This document shows positions 1-5,696 of a DNA stretch of 5,974 nt, in pieces. The stretch's first letter is position 1, and the number at the start of each line of letters is the position of its first letter. The stretch spans positions 1 to 5,974 of the forward strand of contig JAKLLJ010000215.1 of the NCBI GenBank assembly GCA_023150215.1, written 5' to 3'. A model generated the notes under the pieces. The model made no database searches and was not told where the DNA came from. It saw nothing but the letters and a program-made list of their open reading frames with translations. Source of the stretch: Thauera sp. Its GTDB lineage: Bacteria; Pseudomonadota; Gammaproteobacteria; Burkholderiales; Rhodocyclaceae. Position numbers and translations under genes: made by a program.

Positions 1-1
1 C

Positions 2-733
2 GAGAAGATCCGCCGTCTCGCCGCGAATCTGTCTGCAGCCAACATCACCGACTACAAGCATCCGTTCCTCGTCAAGAAGGACAATGCCAAGCGTGTGGGG
101 CTCATCGTCGTCACGACCGACAAGGGTTTGTGCGGTGGCCTCAACACCAACGTCCAGCGTATCGCGCTCACTGCGATGAAGGACTGGGAGTCCTCGGGCG
201 TGACCGAGATCCGTGCCTGCGCCATCGGCAACAAGGGTTTTGGCTTCATGCAGCGCATGGGTGCGAAGGTGGTGTCGAATGTCACCCAACTGGGCGACAC
301 GCCGCACCTGGAAAAGCTGATCGGTCCGGTCAAGGTCATGCTCGATGCGTTCCAGAACGACGAGCTCGATGCGGTGTACGTCGCTTATACCCGCTTCATC
401 AACACGATGAAGCAGGAGCCGGTGCTCGAGCAGTTGTTGCCGCTCACCGGCGAAAAGCTGGGTACGCCCGACAGCTCTTGGGACTACCTCTACGAGCCCG
501 ACCCGCAAGTCGTCATCGACGAGTTGCTGGTGCGCTACGTCGAAGCGCTGGTGTACCAGGCAGTGGCCGAGAACATGGCATCCGAACAGAGCGCGCGCAT
601 GGTGGCAATGAAGGCCGCTTCCGACAATGCCAAGAACGTGATTGGCGAACTGCAGCTGGTCTATAACAAGACCCGCCAGGCCGCGATCACCAAAGAGCTG
701 TCGGAAATCGTCGGCGGCGCCGCCGCGGTGTAA
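2..733 (+). CDS. atpG: ATP synthase F1 gamma subunit, 5'-truncated by the window
   Basis: This gene encodes the central rotating stalk of the F1Fo ATP synthase, which couples proton flow through the membrane c-ring to catalysis in the beta subunits. The reading frame is open from base 2 and yields 243 residues. The enterobacterial subunit is about 287 residues, so roughly 45 N-terminal residues lie outside the window. Family signatures seen are the DKGLCGGLNTN stretch near the start of the visible part and the C-terminal helix with MVAMKAASDNA, ELQLVYNKTRQAAIT and the ending EIVGGAAAV, which closely match the E. coli protein as I recall it. The C-terminal helix is the part that inserts into the alpha3beta3 ring. 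The stop lies 26 nt before the preferred atpD start, so both are clearly in one transcript. Nothing in the visible part looks broken. Family assignment is very secure. Confidence 0.97.
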   Translation, partial: EKIRRLAANLSAANITDYKHPFLVKKDNAKRVGLIVVTTDKGLCGGLNTNVQRIALTAMKDWESSGVTEIRACAIGNKGFGFMQRMGAKVVSNVTQLGDTPHLEKLIGPVKVMLDAFQNDELDAVYVAYTRFINTMKQEPVLEQLLPLTGEKLGTPDSSWDYLYEPDPQVVIDELLVRYVEALVYQAVAENMASEQSARMVAMKAASDNAKNVIGELQLVYNKTRQAAITKELSEIVGGAAAV

Positions 734-747
734 CGGATTATTGATTT

Positions 748-751
748 AAGG
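748..751 (+). promoter_or_regulatory. Ribosome binding site deciding the atpD start
   Basis: AAGG lies 8 nt before the ATG at 760 but only 2 nt before the ATG at 754. Normal Shine-Dalgarno spacing therefore favours 760 as the initiation codon. This is read directly from the sequence; the choice of start is an inference. Confidence 0.6.
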
Positions 752-759
752 ATATGACG

Positions 760-2160
760 ATGAGTCAAGGTACGATCGTTCAGTGCATCGGCGCGGTGGT
801 GGACATCCAGTTCCCGCGTGATTCGATGCCCAAGGTGTATGACGCCCTGAAGCTCGAGGACGTTGCCGACTCTTTCGCCGAAGCTAACCTGACCTTCGAG
901 GTTCAGCAGCAGCTTGGTGATGGCGTGGTGCGTACGATTGCGATGGGTTCTTCCGACGGCCTGCGCCGCGGCATGAAGGTTGCAAACACCGGCAAGCAGA
1001 TCTCCGTCCCGGTCGGCATGGGCACGCTGGGTCGCATCATGGACGTGCTGGGTCGTCCGATCGACGACGCCGGCCCGATCGAGACCGACGAGCTACGCGC
1101 CATTCACCAGAAGGCGCCGAAGTTCGATGAGCTGTCGCCGTCGGTGGAACTGCTCGAAACCGGCATCAAGGTTATCGACCTGATCTGCCCGTTCGCCAAG
1201 GGCGGTAAGGTCGGCCTGTTCGGTGGTGCCGGCGTCGGCAAGACCGTGAACATGATGGAGCTGATCAACAACATCGCGAAGCAGCACTCCGGTCTGTCGG
1301 TGTTCGCTGGCGTGGGTGAGCGTACTCGTGAGGGTAACGACTTCTACCACGAGATGAAGGACTCCAACGTTCTCGACAAGGTCGCGATGGTGTTCGGTCA
1401 GATGAACGAGCCCCCGGGTAACCGTCTGCGCGTCGCGCTCACCGGCCTGACCATGGCCGAGCGCTTCCGTGACGAAGGCCGTGACATCCTGTTCTTCGTC
1501 GATAACATCTACCGCTACACCCTGGCCGGTACCGAAGTGTCCGCGCTCCTGGGGCGTATGCCGTCCGCGGTGGGTTACCAGCCGACGCTGGCCGAAGAAA
1601 TGGGCCGTCTGCAGGAGCGCATCACCTCGACAAAGGTGGGTTCCATCACCTCGATCCAGGCAGTGTATGTGCCTGCGGACGACTTGACCGACCCGTCGCC
1701 CGCCACCACCTTCCTGCACCTCGACTCCACCGTCGTGCTGTCGCGTGACATCGCTGCTTTGGGTATCTATCCGGCCGTCGATCCGCTCGACTCCACGTCG
1801 CGCCAGCTCGATCCGCTTGTCGTGGGTGAGGAGCACTACCACGTGGCGCGTCAGGTGCAGATGACGCTTCAGAAGTACAAGGAACTGCGTGACATTATCG
1901 CGATTCTGGGTATGGACGAACTGTCGCCCGACGACAAGCTTGCCGTTGCCCGTGCGCGCAAGATCCAGCGCTTCCTGTCGCAGCCCTTCCACGTCGCCGA
2001 AGTGTTTACCGGTTCGCCCGGCAAGTACGTCTCGCTGAAGGACACCATCGCTGGCTTCAAGATGATCGTCAACGGTGAGCTGGACAACCTGCCGGAACAG
2101 GCTTTCTACATGGTCGGCAACATCAACGAGGCCATCGAGAAGGCGAAGAAGCTGCAGTAA
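760..2160 (+). CDS. atpD: ATP synthase F1 beta subunit (catalytic)
   Basis: Catalytic beta subunit of the F1Fo ATP synthase, which makes ATP from ADP and phosphate on the cytoplasmic side of the inner membrane. From the ATG at 760 the protein is 466 residues, close to the enterobacterial 460. Visible motifs are the Walker A loop GGAGVGKT (about residues 155-162), the catalytic glutamate in GVGERTREGNDF (about E187), the Walker B strand ILFFVD (about 243-248) and the DELSPDD form of the DELSEED loop (about 386-392), which contacts gamma. An in-frame ATG at 754 would add MT. I prefer 760 because the AAGG at 748-751 then sits 8 nt upstream, against only 2 nt for 754, and because MSQGTIVQ aligns with the usual beta N terminus. 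All key catalytic residues are present. A hairpin follows in the gap before atpC. Confidence 0.98.
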   Translation: MSQGTIVQCIGAVVDIQFPRDSMPKVYDALKLEDVADSFAEANLTFEVQQQLGDGVVRTIAMGSSDGLRRGMKVANTGKQISVPVGMGTLGRIMDVLGRPIDDAGPIETDELRAIHQKAPKFDELSPSVELLETGIKVIDLICPFAKGGKVGLFGGAGVGKTVNMMELINNIAKQHSGLSVFAGVGERTREGNDFYHEMKDSNVLDKVAMVFGQMNEPPGNRLRVALTGLTMAERFRDEGRDILFFVDNIYRYTLAGTEVSALLGRMPSAVGYQPTLAEEMGRLQERITSTKVGSITSIQAVYVPADDLTDPSPATTFLHLDSTVVLSRDIAALGIYPAVDPLDSTSRQLDPLVVGEEHYHVARQVQMTLQKYKELRDIIAILGMDELSPDDKLAVARARKIQRFLSQPFHVAEVFTGSPGKYVSLKDTIAGFKMIVNGELDNLPEQAFYMVGNINEAIEKAKKLQ

Positions 2161-2169
2161 TTCGCCCGA

Positions 2170-2195
2170 CTGCGCGACACTGCGGTGTCGCGCAG
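2170..2195 (+). other. Perfect intergenic hairpin between atpD and atpC
   Basis: Bases 2170-2180 (CTGCGCGACAC) and 2185-2195 (GTGTCGCGCAG) are exact reverse complements, giving an 11-bp GC-rich stem with a 4-nt TGCG loop. It lies 10 nt after the atpD stop, and its 3' foot is 8 nt before the AGGA (2204-2207) that serves atpC. No U-tract follows (the next bases are ATTTGAAAAGG), so it is not an ordinary intrinsic terminator. Possible roles are protecting the atpD message from 3' decay, providing a processing point, or lowering epsilon output relative to beta (F1 needs three beta per epsilon). The structure is certain at sequence level; the role is inference. Confidence 0.7.
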
Positions 2196-2213
2196 ATTTG
2201 AAAAGGAAATACT

Positions 2214-2639
2214 ATGGCTATGACGGTTCATGTCGACATCGTCAGCGCGGAAGAGCAGATCTTCTCCGGGCTGGCTGAATTCGTCGCGCTGCCTGGTGAG
2301 GCGGGTGAACTCGGCATTCTGCCCGGCCACATGCCGCTGATGACCCGGATCAAACCGGGTGCGGTGCGGGTCAAGGTTCCGAATCAGGCGGAAGAAGAGC
2401 TTGTGTTCGTTGCCGGTGGTTTGCTGGAGGTTCAGCCTGGTCTGGTGACAGTGCTCGCTGATACGGCGATCCGTGGTCACGACCTGGACGAAGCAAAGGC
2501 GCTGGAAGCCAAGAAGAAGGCTGAAGAGTCGATGGCCAACCAGACTGCTCGTCTGGACTACGCCAAGGCACAGGCCGAACTCATGGAAGCGGTGGCGCAA
2601 CTCGCCGCCATTCAGCGGCTGCGCAAGCGCGGTCACTGA
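2214..2639 (+). CDS. atpC: ATP synthase F1 epsilon subunit
   Basis: Epsilon subunit of the F1Fo ATP synthase. It sits on the gamma stalk at the foot of F1, joins it to the c-ring, and in bacteria restrains wasteful ATP hydrolysis through its C-terminal helices. The protein is 141 residues, typical for the family. The N-terminal beta-sandwich carries the hallmark FVALPGEAGELGILPGHMPLMTRIKPG (about residues 23-49), followed by a strand-rich part with VFVAGGLLEVQP. The C-terminal part, from about residue 93, is a helical hairpin rich in Lys, Glu, Ala and Gln. The ATG at 2214 is chosen because AGGA at 2204-2207 is 6 nt upstream; the second in-frame ATG at 2220 would leave 12 nt. It is the last gene of the operon and is followed by a terminator. 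No anomalies were seen. Confidence 0.97.
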   Translation: MAMTVHVDIVSAEEQIFSGLAEFVALPGEAGELGILPGHMPLMTRIKPGAVRVKVPNQAEEELVFVAGGLLEVQPGLVTVLADTAIRGHDLDEAKALEAKKKAEESMANQTARLDYAKAQAELMEAVAQLAAIQRLRKRGH

Positions 2640-2644
2640 CACGG

Positions 2645-2660
2645 CAGCCGGAAACGGCTG
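2645..2660 (+). other. GAAA-tetraloop hairpin just after atpC
   Basis: CAGCCG (2645-2650) and CGGCTG (2655-2660) pair perfectly around a GAAA loop, a member of the unusually stable GNRA class. It begins 5 nt after the atpC stop and is followed by TTTGT, so it may add weak termination or 3'-end stability ahead of the main terminator. The pairing is seen in the sequence; the role is inferred. Confidence 0.5.
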
Positions 2661-2668
2661 TTTGTCCA

Positions 2669-2703
2669 AACAAAAAAGCAGCTCATCGAGCTGCTTTTTT
2701 GTT
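2669..2703. terminator. Bidirectional intrinsic terminator between atpC and ubiJ
   Basis: The arms at 2669-2684 and 2688-2703 are exact 16-nt reverse complements around an ATC loop. The GC-rich core is GCAGCTC/GAGCTGC. On the plus strand it ends in six T, and the matching six A on the 5' side give a U-tract to transcripts coming from the minus strand. It starts 29 nt after the atpC stop and 90 nt beyond the ubiJ stop, exactly between two converging operons. It therefore probably ends both transcripts and prevents read-through in either direction. Confidence 0.92.
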
Positions 2704-2792
2704 GGTGACGCGCCATTTTCGCCCCTGTGTCGCCTCGACGGCCGTCCGGGCTTCGTGGCTTATTGCCGCCCAAATGAACTTGAAGCAGTCCT

Positions 2793-3374
2793 TCAGCGTC
2801 GTTTTTCGAGGCGCGCCACGCGCTTGTCGAGACGCGCCACGGCATCCCGCAGGGCGACGAGGTCTTCTGCGAGGACCGGTATGGTCTTGCGATCAACGAG
2901 GAGGGAGGACTCCTCGGTGAGATATTCGGCGACCGTGCCACTGGCCCGCTCCAGCGTGCGCCTGCCTTCTTCGGCCACTTTACGCCCGCCTTCGACAAGG
3001 CGGCGTGCCGCGATGTCTCCGAACACGCGCGACAGATCTTCCTCCGTGTCCCAGCGCAGATGGCGAAACACGAAGCCGAGCGTTTCGGCGAACTCCGCAT
3101 TGCCCTCGATGCGGACGTGGCGCATTGCGCTCTCCAGGCCGTCGGCAAGAAGCCGTGGCAGATCGGCGACCGCAAGGCGCAGCGTGACCTCCGGCGTCTC
3201 CTGACCGCTCCATTCGGCGAGATGGCCGTCAGCGGCGACCGAGAAGTCGATCTCGACGACCGGCGCGAGCGCCAGACGTGCCGTCCGGCCAGCGTGCGGC
3301 TGCAGGCGCTTGCGCGCCCACCCGGCTTGCGACAACAGGTGATTGGCGGCCGACAGGAACAGGCTGGAGATCAT
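2793..3374 (-). CDS. ubiJ: Ubiquinone biosynthesis accessory factor UbiJ (SCP2-like)
   Basis: UbiJ is a cytoplasmic lipid-binding accessory protein. In E. coli it works with UbiK and the Ubi enzyme complex on hydrophobic ubiquinone intermediates; it carries an SCP2-type domain and has no enzymatic role that I know of. This protein has 193 residues (E. coli about 201). The N-terminal half has the SCP2-like pattern of amphipathic strands and helices, including the TPEVTLRLAVADLPRLL segment (about 60-76) and VRIEGNAEFAETL (about 87-99), followed by LRWDTEEDLSRVFGD (about 106-120). Residues from about 165 to 193 form a heptad-like coiled coil rich in Leu, Val, Ala, Arg and Lys, as expected for UbiJ. 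I chose the ATG at 3374 because GGAG (plus-strand 3382-3385) lies 7 nt upstream; an upstream in-frame start at 3416 would add 14 residues that look unrelated. It is the last gene of the minus-strand operon; ubiB does not follow. Confidence 0.87.
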   Translation of the reverse strand: MISSLFLSAANHLLSQAGWARKRLQPHAGRTARLALAPVVEIDFSVAADGHLAEWSGQETPEVTLRLAVADLPRLLADGLESAMRHVRIEGNAEFAETLGFVFRHLRWDTEEDLSRVFGDIAARRLVEGGRKVAEEGRRTLERASGTVAEYLTEESSLLVDRKTIPVLAEDLVALRDAVARLDKRVARLEKRR

Positions 3375-3403
3375 GGTCAAGCTCCGGGCAAGGTACTTGA
3401 AAG

Positions 3404-3467
3404 GGCAGGCCTGCAATACGGCGGGCCTGCCGGCGAGCGCCCTGGGGGACGTCGCGGGCAGGCCCGC
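3404..3467 (-). repeat. Competing inverted repeats in the tim44-ubiJ gap
   Basis: Three related arms occur in this 134-nt gap: 3404-3411 (GGCAGGCC), 3421-3431 (GCGGGCCTGCC) and 3457-3467 (GGCAGGCCCGC). The middle arm pairs perfectly with the right arm over 11 bp (25-nt loop), or with the left arm over 8 bp (12-nt loop), and cannot do both. In the minus-strand transcript the right arm is made first. The left arm ends about 18 nt before the ubiJ Shine-Dalgarno sequence. There is no clear U-tract. It could be an mRNA stability element, a partial attenuator or a REP-like element; the sequence alone does not decide. The rest of the gap (3468-3508) has only weak 5-bp pairings. Confidence 0.55.
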
Positions 3468-3508
3468 TGCGGTTGATCAACGACGCTTTCGCGCGTGGTC
3501 GTGCACGC

Positions 3509-4384
3509 TTACTGGGACTGCTGAATCCCCGCCACGAGCCAGCCGCCGCTGCCGGCGAGCGGCTTGCTGAGGTGCCAAATCTCCGTGAAGGCTTCCGGTG
3601 CGGCGTCGGTCTCCTCACGCAGCAGGCCGGAGAAACGGACGCTGACGATGTAGCGACCCGCCTCCTCGGCAACGTCGATCACCTGTGCATCGAGTTCGAC
3701 CACGTCGGTGCGCTGGGCCGCGCCGCGGCGTTCGTTAAGCTGCATGCACAGTTCCGCGAACACTTCCGGCGTGGTGAACTCGCGCAGGTCGTCGAGGTTG
3801 GCGGTGTCGTTGGCAGCCTGCAGGCGGATGAAATTCAGCTTGGCCTGGCGGGCGAAGCCCTCGGCATCGAAACCGGAAGCGAGTGCCTTCTCCAGCCCGC
3901 TCTGAACCGCGGCGGTGCTGCCGCCGGCTGCCTGGCTGGCCTCGAAGCGCGTGGCTGGCGCCGCACCCGCTGGCGCGCCTGCGTACTGCAAGCCCCCCTT
4001 GCCCTGCGCAGCCGCGTTTGCGCCACGCCTGAAGATCAGGCGGAACACGAAGAAGGCCGCCGCGGCGAGCAGCAGGATCATCACGAAGTTGGCAAATCCT
4101 TCGCCAAGACCGAGGTGGGAGAACAGCGCAGCCAAGCCCAGACCGGCAGCAAGGCCGGCGATCGGACCCATCCACGAGCGCTTTGGTTGGGCGGCTGCCG
4201 TTGCGGCACCGGCCGCAGGCGCCTGTTGCGGTGCGGCGGTCGGCTGGCGTTGCTGCGTCGGCGGGGTCGCCTGGCGCTGCATGCCGAAGCTGCTGCCACT
4301 GCCGAGGCGCTTGGCCTCGGCCTCCGTGGCGACGAAGCCGAAGGACATCACGGCAACGATTAGGGTGAAAAGGAAGTGCTTCAT
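3509..4384 (-). CDS. Tim44-like domain inner-membrane protein
   Basis: The protein has 291 residues. An N-terminal hydrophobic signal segment (about 1-24) ends in EAEA before KRLGSGSSFGMQ, and looks like a Sec signal peptide or anchor. A low-complexity linker rich in Gln, Pro and Ala follows (about 39-68). Next come a Gly/Ala-rich hydrophobic stretch (about 74-89) and a clear membrane helix (about 97-117) followed by RLIFRR. A second Ala/Gly-rich linker reaches about residue 160, and a C-terminal alpha/beta domain of about 130 residues resembles the Tim44/MBA1-like fold and ends in GGWLVAGIQQSQ. In mitochondria Tim44 tethers the import motor; the bacterial relatives have no settled function, so none is assigned. 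The start at 4384 is supported by AGGAG (plus-strand 4394-4398), 9 nt upstream. It lies 17 nt after ubiE and is surely co-transcribed, suggesting a membrane-associated role near quinone synthesis. Confidence 0.88.
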   Translation of the reverse strand: MKHFLFTLIVAVMSFGFVATEAEAKRLGSGSSFGMQRQATPPTQQRQPTAAPQQAPAAGAATAAAQPKRSWMGPIAGLAAGLGLAALFSHLGLGEGFANFVMILLLAAAAFFVFRLIFRRGANAAAQGKGGLQYAGAPAGAAPATRFEASQAAGGSTAAVQSGLEKALASGFDAEGFARQAKLNFIRLQAANDTANLDDLREFTTPEVFAELCMQLNERRGAAQRTDVVELDAQVIDVAEEAGRYIVSVRFSGLLREETDAAPEAFTEIWHLSKPLAGSGGWLVAGIQQSQ

Positions 4385-4401
4385 TTGTAGGGTCTCCTGG
4401 T

Positions 4402-5139
4402 TCAGATCTTGTAACCGCGGTGCAGGGCGACGACGCCGGCACTCAGGTTGAAGTAATCGACCCGCCCGAAGCCGGCTTGTTCCATCATCGCCTTCAATTC
4501 TTCCTGGCTGGGGTGCATGCGGATCGATTCGGCGAGATAGCGGTAGCTGTCGGCGTCGTTGGCGACCTTTTCGCCCATCCAGGGCAGCAGCTTGAACGAG
4601 TAGAGGTCGTAGATCGGCGATAGCGGCTTCCATACCCGGGAGAACTCGAGCACCAGCAGGCGTCCGCCCGGGCGCAGCACGCGCTGCATCTCGGCGAGGG
4701 CGACGTCCTTGTGGGTCATGTTGCGCAGGCCGAAGGCCACGGTGACACAGTCGAACCAGTCGTCGGGAAAAGGCAGCTTTTCGCCGTTGCACTGCGCCAC
4801 CGGCATCGCAAAGCCGTGGTCGATCATGCGGTCGCGGCCACGCGCGAGCATCGCGTGGTTGATGTCGGTCAGCCAGACCTGGCCGCTGCGCCCGACCCGG
4901 CGGGCAAAGGCGAGCGAGAGGTCGGCCGTGCCGCCGGCGACGTCGAGCACACGGTCGCCGTCGCGCACGCCGGAGACCTGGATGGTGAAGTGCTTCCACA
5001 GGCGGTGCAGGCCGAACGACATCAGGTCGTTCATCACGTCGTACTTCTGCGCCACCGAGGAGAACACCTCGGCCACCTTCTTTTCCTTGAGTTCCTCGGC
5101 TACCGTCTCGAAGCCGAAGTGGGTCGTTTTGTTGCTCAT
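4402..5139 (-). CDS. ubiE: Ubiquinone/menaquinone C-methyltransferase UbiE
   Basis: UbiE is a SAM-dependent C-methyltransferase that methylates the benzoquinol ring in ubiquinone synthesis and, where menaquinone is made, demethylmenaquinol. The protein has 245 residues (E. coli 251) and matches along its whole length as I recall that protein. Visible motifs are THFGFETVAEELK near the N terminus, KYDVMNDLMSFGLHRLWK (about 32-49), the SAM-binding motif VLDVAGGTAD (about 64-73, with Ala where E. coli has Gly), TDIN (91-94), LPFPDDWFDCVTVAFGLRN (about 122-140), RVLRPGGRLLVLEFS (about 153-167), ANDADSYRYLAESIRMHP and the C-terminal GVVALHRGYKI. The start at 5139 gives the canonical N terminus; an upstream extension would run into the preceding gene. 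The DUF971 stop is only 8 nt upstream and no strong Shine-Dalgarno sequence is seen, so translational coupling is likely. Confidence 0.97.
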   Translation of the reverse strand: MSNKTTHFGFETVAEELKEKKVAEVFSSVAQKYDVMNDLMSFGLHRLWKHFTIQVSGVRDGDRVLDVAGGTADLSLAFARRVGRSGQVWLTDINHAMLARGRDRMIDHGFAMPVAQCNGEKLPFPDDWFDCVTVAFGLRNMTHKDVALAEMQRVLRPGGRLLVLEFSRVWKPLSPIYDLYSFKLLPWMGEKVANDADSYRYLAESIRMHPSQEELKAMMEQAGFGRVDYFNLSAGVVALHRGYKI

Positions 5140-5147
5140 GATGTGGC

Positions 5148-5570
5148 TCAGTGATGATGGCCGCAGCCGCCCTTGGGCGCAGGCGGCGGAACCTGGGAGG
5201 GGTCGCGAGTGCCGCCCGCACGCTCGAGTGACTCGAGGTAGTCGTTCCACAGCTCGGCCTGGTTGCGGCCGATCGCGTAGAGGTAGTCCCACGAATACAG
5301 GCCGCTGTCGTGGCCGTCCGAGAAGGTGGGCTTGATCGCGTAGTTGCCGACTGGCGCGAGCTCGACGATGTCGACGTCGCGCTTGCCCTGCTGCAGGGTC
5401 TCCTGCCCGGGGCCGTGGCCCCGCACCTCCGCGGAGGGCGAATACACGCGCAGAAATTCGAACGGCAACTCGAAGCGGCTGCCGTCGTCGAAGGCGACCT
5501 CGAGCGTGCGGGTGTCGCGATGCACGATGATGTCGGTGGGGATCGGGGTGTTTTCGTCGAGTCCGGCCAT
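5148..5570 (-). CDS. DUF971 protein (gamma-butyrobetaine hydroxylase-like N-terminal domain)
   Basis: A 140-residue stand-alone DUF971 protein. Family hallmarks are the FELPFEFLRVYSPSAEVRGHG segment (about 33-53), then DVDIVELAPVGNYAIKPTFSDGHDSGLYSWDYLY (about 65-98), which covers most of the domain. The same domain is found at the N terminus of gamma-butyrobetaine hydroxylase and fused to some Mrp/ApbC/HCF101 iron-sulfur proteins. No catalytic hydroxylase domain is present here, so no reaction is assigned. The C-terminal tail is PPPAPKGGCGHHH, a Cys/His cluster that could bind a metal. I chose the ATG at 5570 because the domain begins right after it; an open frame continues upstream but would overlap phoB and encode Arg-rich nonsense. 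A weak GGA (plus-strand 5579-5581) is 8 nt upstream. It is the first gene of the operon and lies 8 nt before ubiE. Confidence 0.88.
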   Translation of the reverse strand: MAGLDENTPIPTDIIVHRDTRTLEVAFDDGSRFELPFEFLRVYSPSAEVRGHGPGQETLQQGKRDVDIVELAPVGNYAIKPTFSDGHDSGLYSWDYLYAIGRNQAELWNDYLESLERAGGTRDPSQVPPPAPKGGCGHHH

Positions 5571-5597
5571 GGCTTCAGTCCGGTTGCAGGGGCCACA

Positions 5598-5603
5598 ATC
5601 ATA
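5598..5603 (-). promoter_or_regulatory. Candidate -10 element of the DUF971-ubiE operon
   Basis: On the minus strand this reads TATGAT, five of six matches to the sigma70 -10 consensus in an otherwise GC-rich region. A start about 7 nt downstream would give a short leader of about 20 nt before the DUF971 ATG. No good TTGACA-like hexamer is found 16-18 bp upstream, so activity may be weak or depend on an activator. By-eye prediction only. Confidence 0.45.
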
Positions 5604-5662
5604 CCCGAATCGCCGGATGGCCGTTCCGACGCTGCCAGGCGTGGGTGTTGCGCTTCGATGAC

Positions 5663-5680
5663 GTGTCATGAAAGCGTCAA
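5663..5680 (+). promoter_or_regulatory. Candidate Pho box upstream of phoB
   Basis: The E. coli-type Pho box is two CTGTCAT heptamers separated by 4 bp. Here GTGTCAT (5663-5669, 6 of 7) and GCGTCAA (5674-5680, 4 of 7) are separated by GAAA, and the conserved GTCA core recurs exactly 11 bp apart. A third, weaker repeat CTGCAAT (5685-5691, 5 of 7) keeps the 11-bp phase. The second heptamer ends 10 bp before TACACT (5691-5696), the spacing seen in Pho promoters where the box replaces the -35. This suggests that PhoB activates its own gene. Confidence 0.5.
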
Positions 5681-5690
5681 GGAGCTGCAA

Positions 5691-5696
5691 TACACT
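5691..5696 (+). promoter_or_regulatory. Candidate -10 element of phoB
   Basis: TACACT matches TATAAT at four of six positions and lies 10 bp after the candidate Pho box. Transcription would begin near 5703, leaving a leader of about 23 nt containing the GAGGGAG ribosome site. The match is weak alone; the spacing to the Pho box is the main support. Confidence 0.35.

Noticed and set aside
64..73. UbiE motif I with Ala in place of the E. coli Gly (GGTAD), considered a defective SAM site (residue numbers of UbiE)
   Set aside because: The glycines that matter most for the loop remain, and as I recall Ala at this position is common in betaproteobacterial UbiE; the rest of the protein is intact.
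1093..1992. A 299-codon open frame on the minus strand opposite atpD
   Set aside because: It lies wholly inside the unmistakable atpD gene, is rich in His, Arg, Val and Gln as expected of an antisense shadow, and shows no recognisable family.
2343..2360. ACCCGG/CCGGGT inverted repeat inside atpC
   Set aside because: A 6-bp stem within conserved codons (TRIKPG) is expected by chance in GC-rich coding DNA and has no T-tract.
2737..2746. 10-bp palindrome GACGGCCGTC between the terminator and ubiJ
   Set aside because: It is short, isolated and GC-rich, with no second copy or flanking structure nearby.
3473..4363. A 296-codon open frame on the plus strand opposite the Tim44-like gene
   Set aside because: It is antisense to a gene with clear signal peptide, membrane helix and domain structure; its composition is Gly/Arg/Ala shadow-like, typical of high-GC DNA.
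4385..5602. Long upstream extension of the Tim44-like frame through ubiE and DUF971 (697 codons in all)
   Set aside because: The extension is a wrong-frame reading of ubiE and DUF971, Arg/Pro/Ser-rich and without family features; the ATG at 4384 has a good ribosome site and begins a signal peptide.
5675..5680. TTGACG on the minus strand as a -35 element
   Set aside because: No -10-like hexamer is found 16-18 bp downstream on that strand, and it is about 70 bp from the TATGAT element; it is better explained as part of the candidate Pho box.
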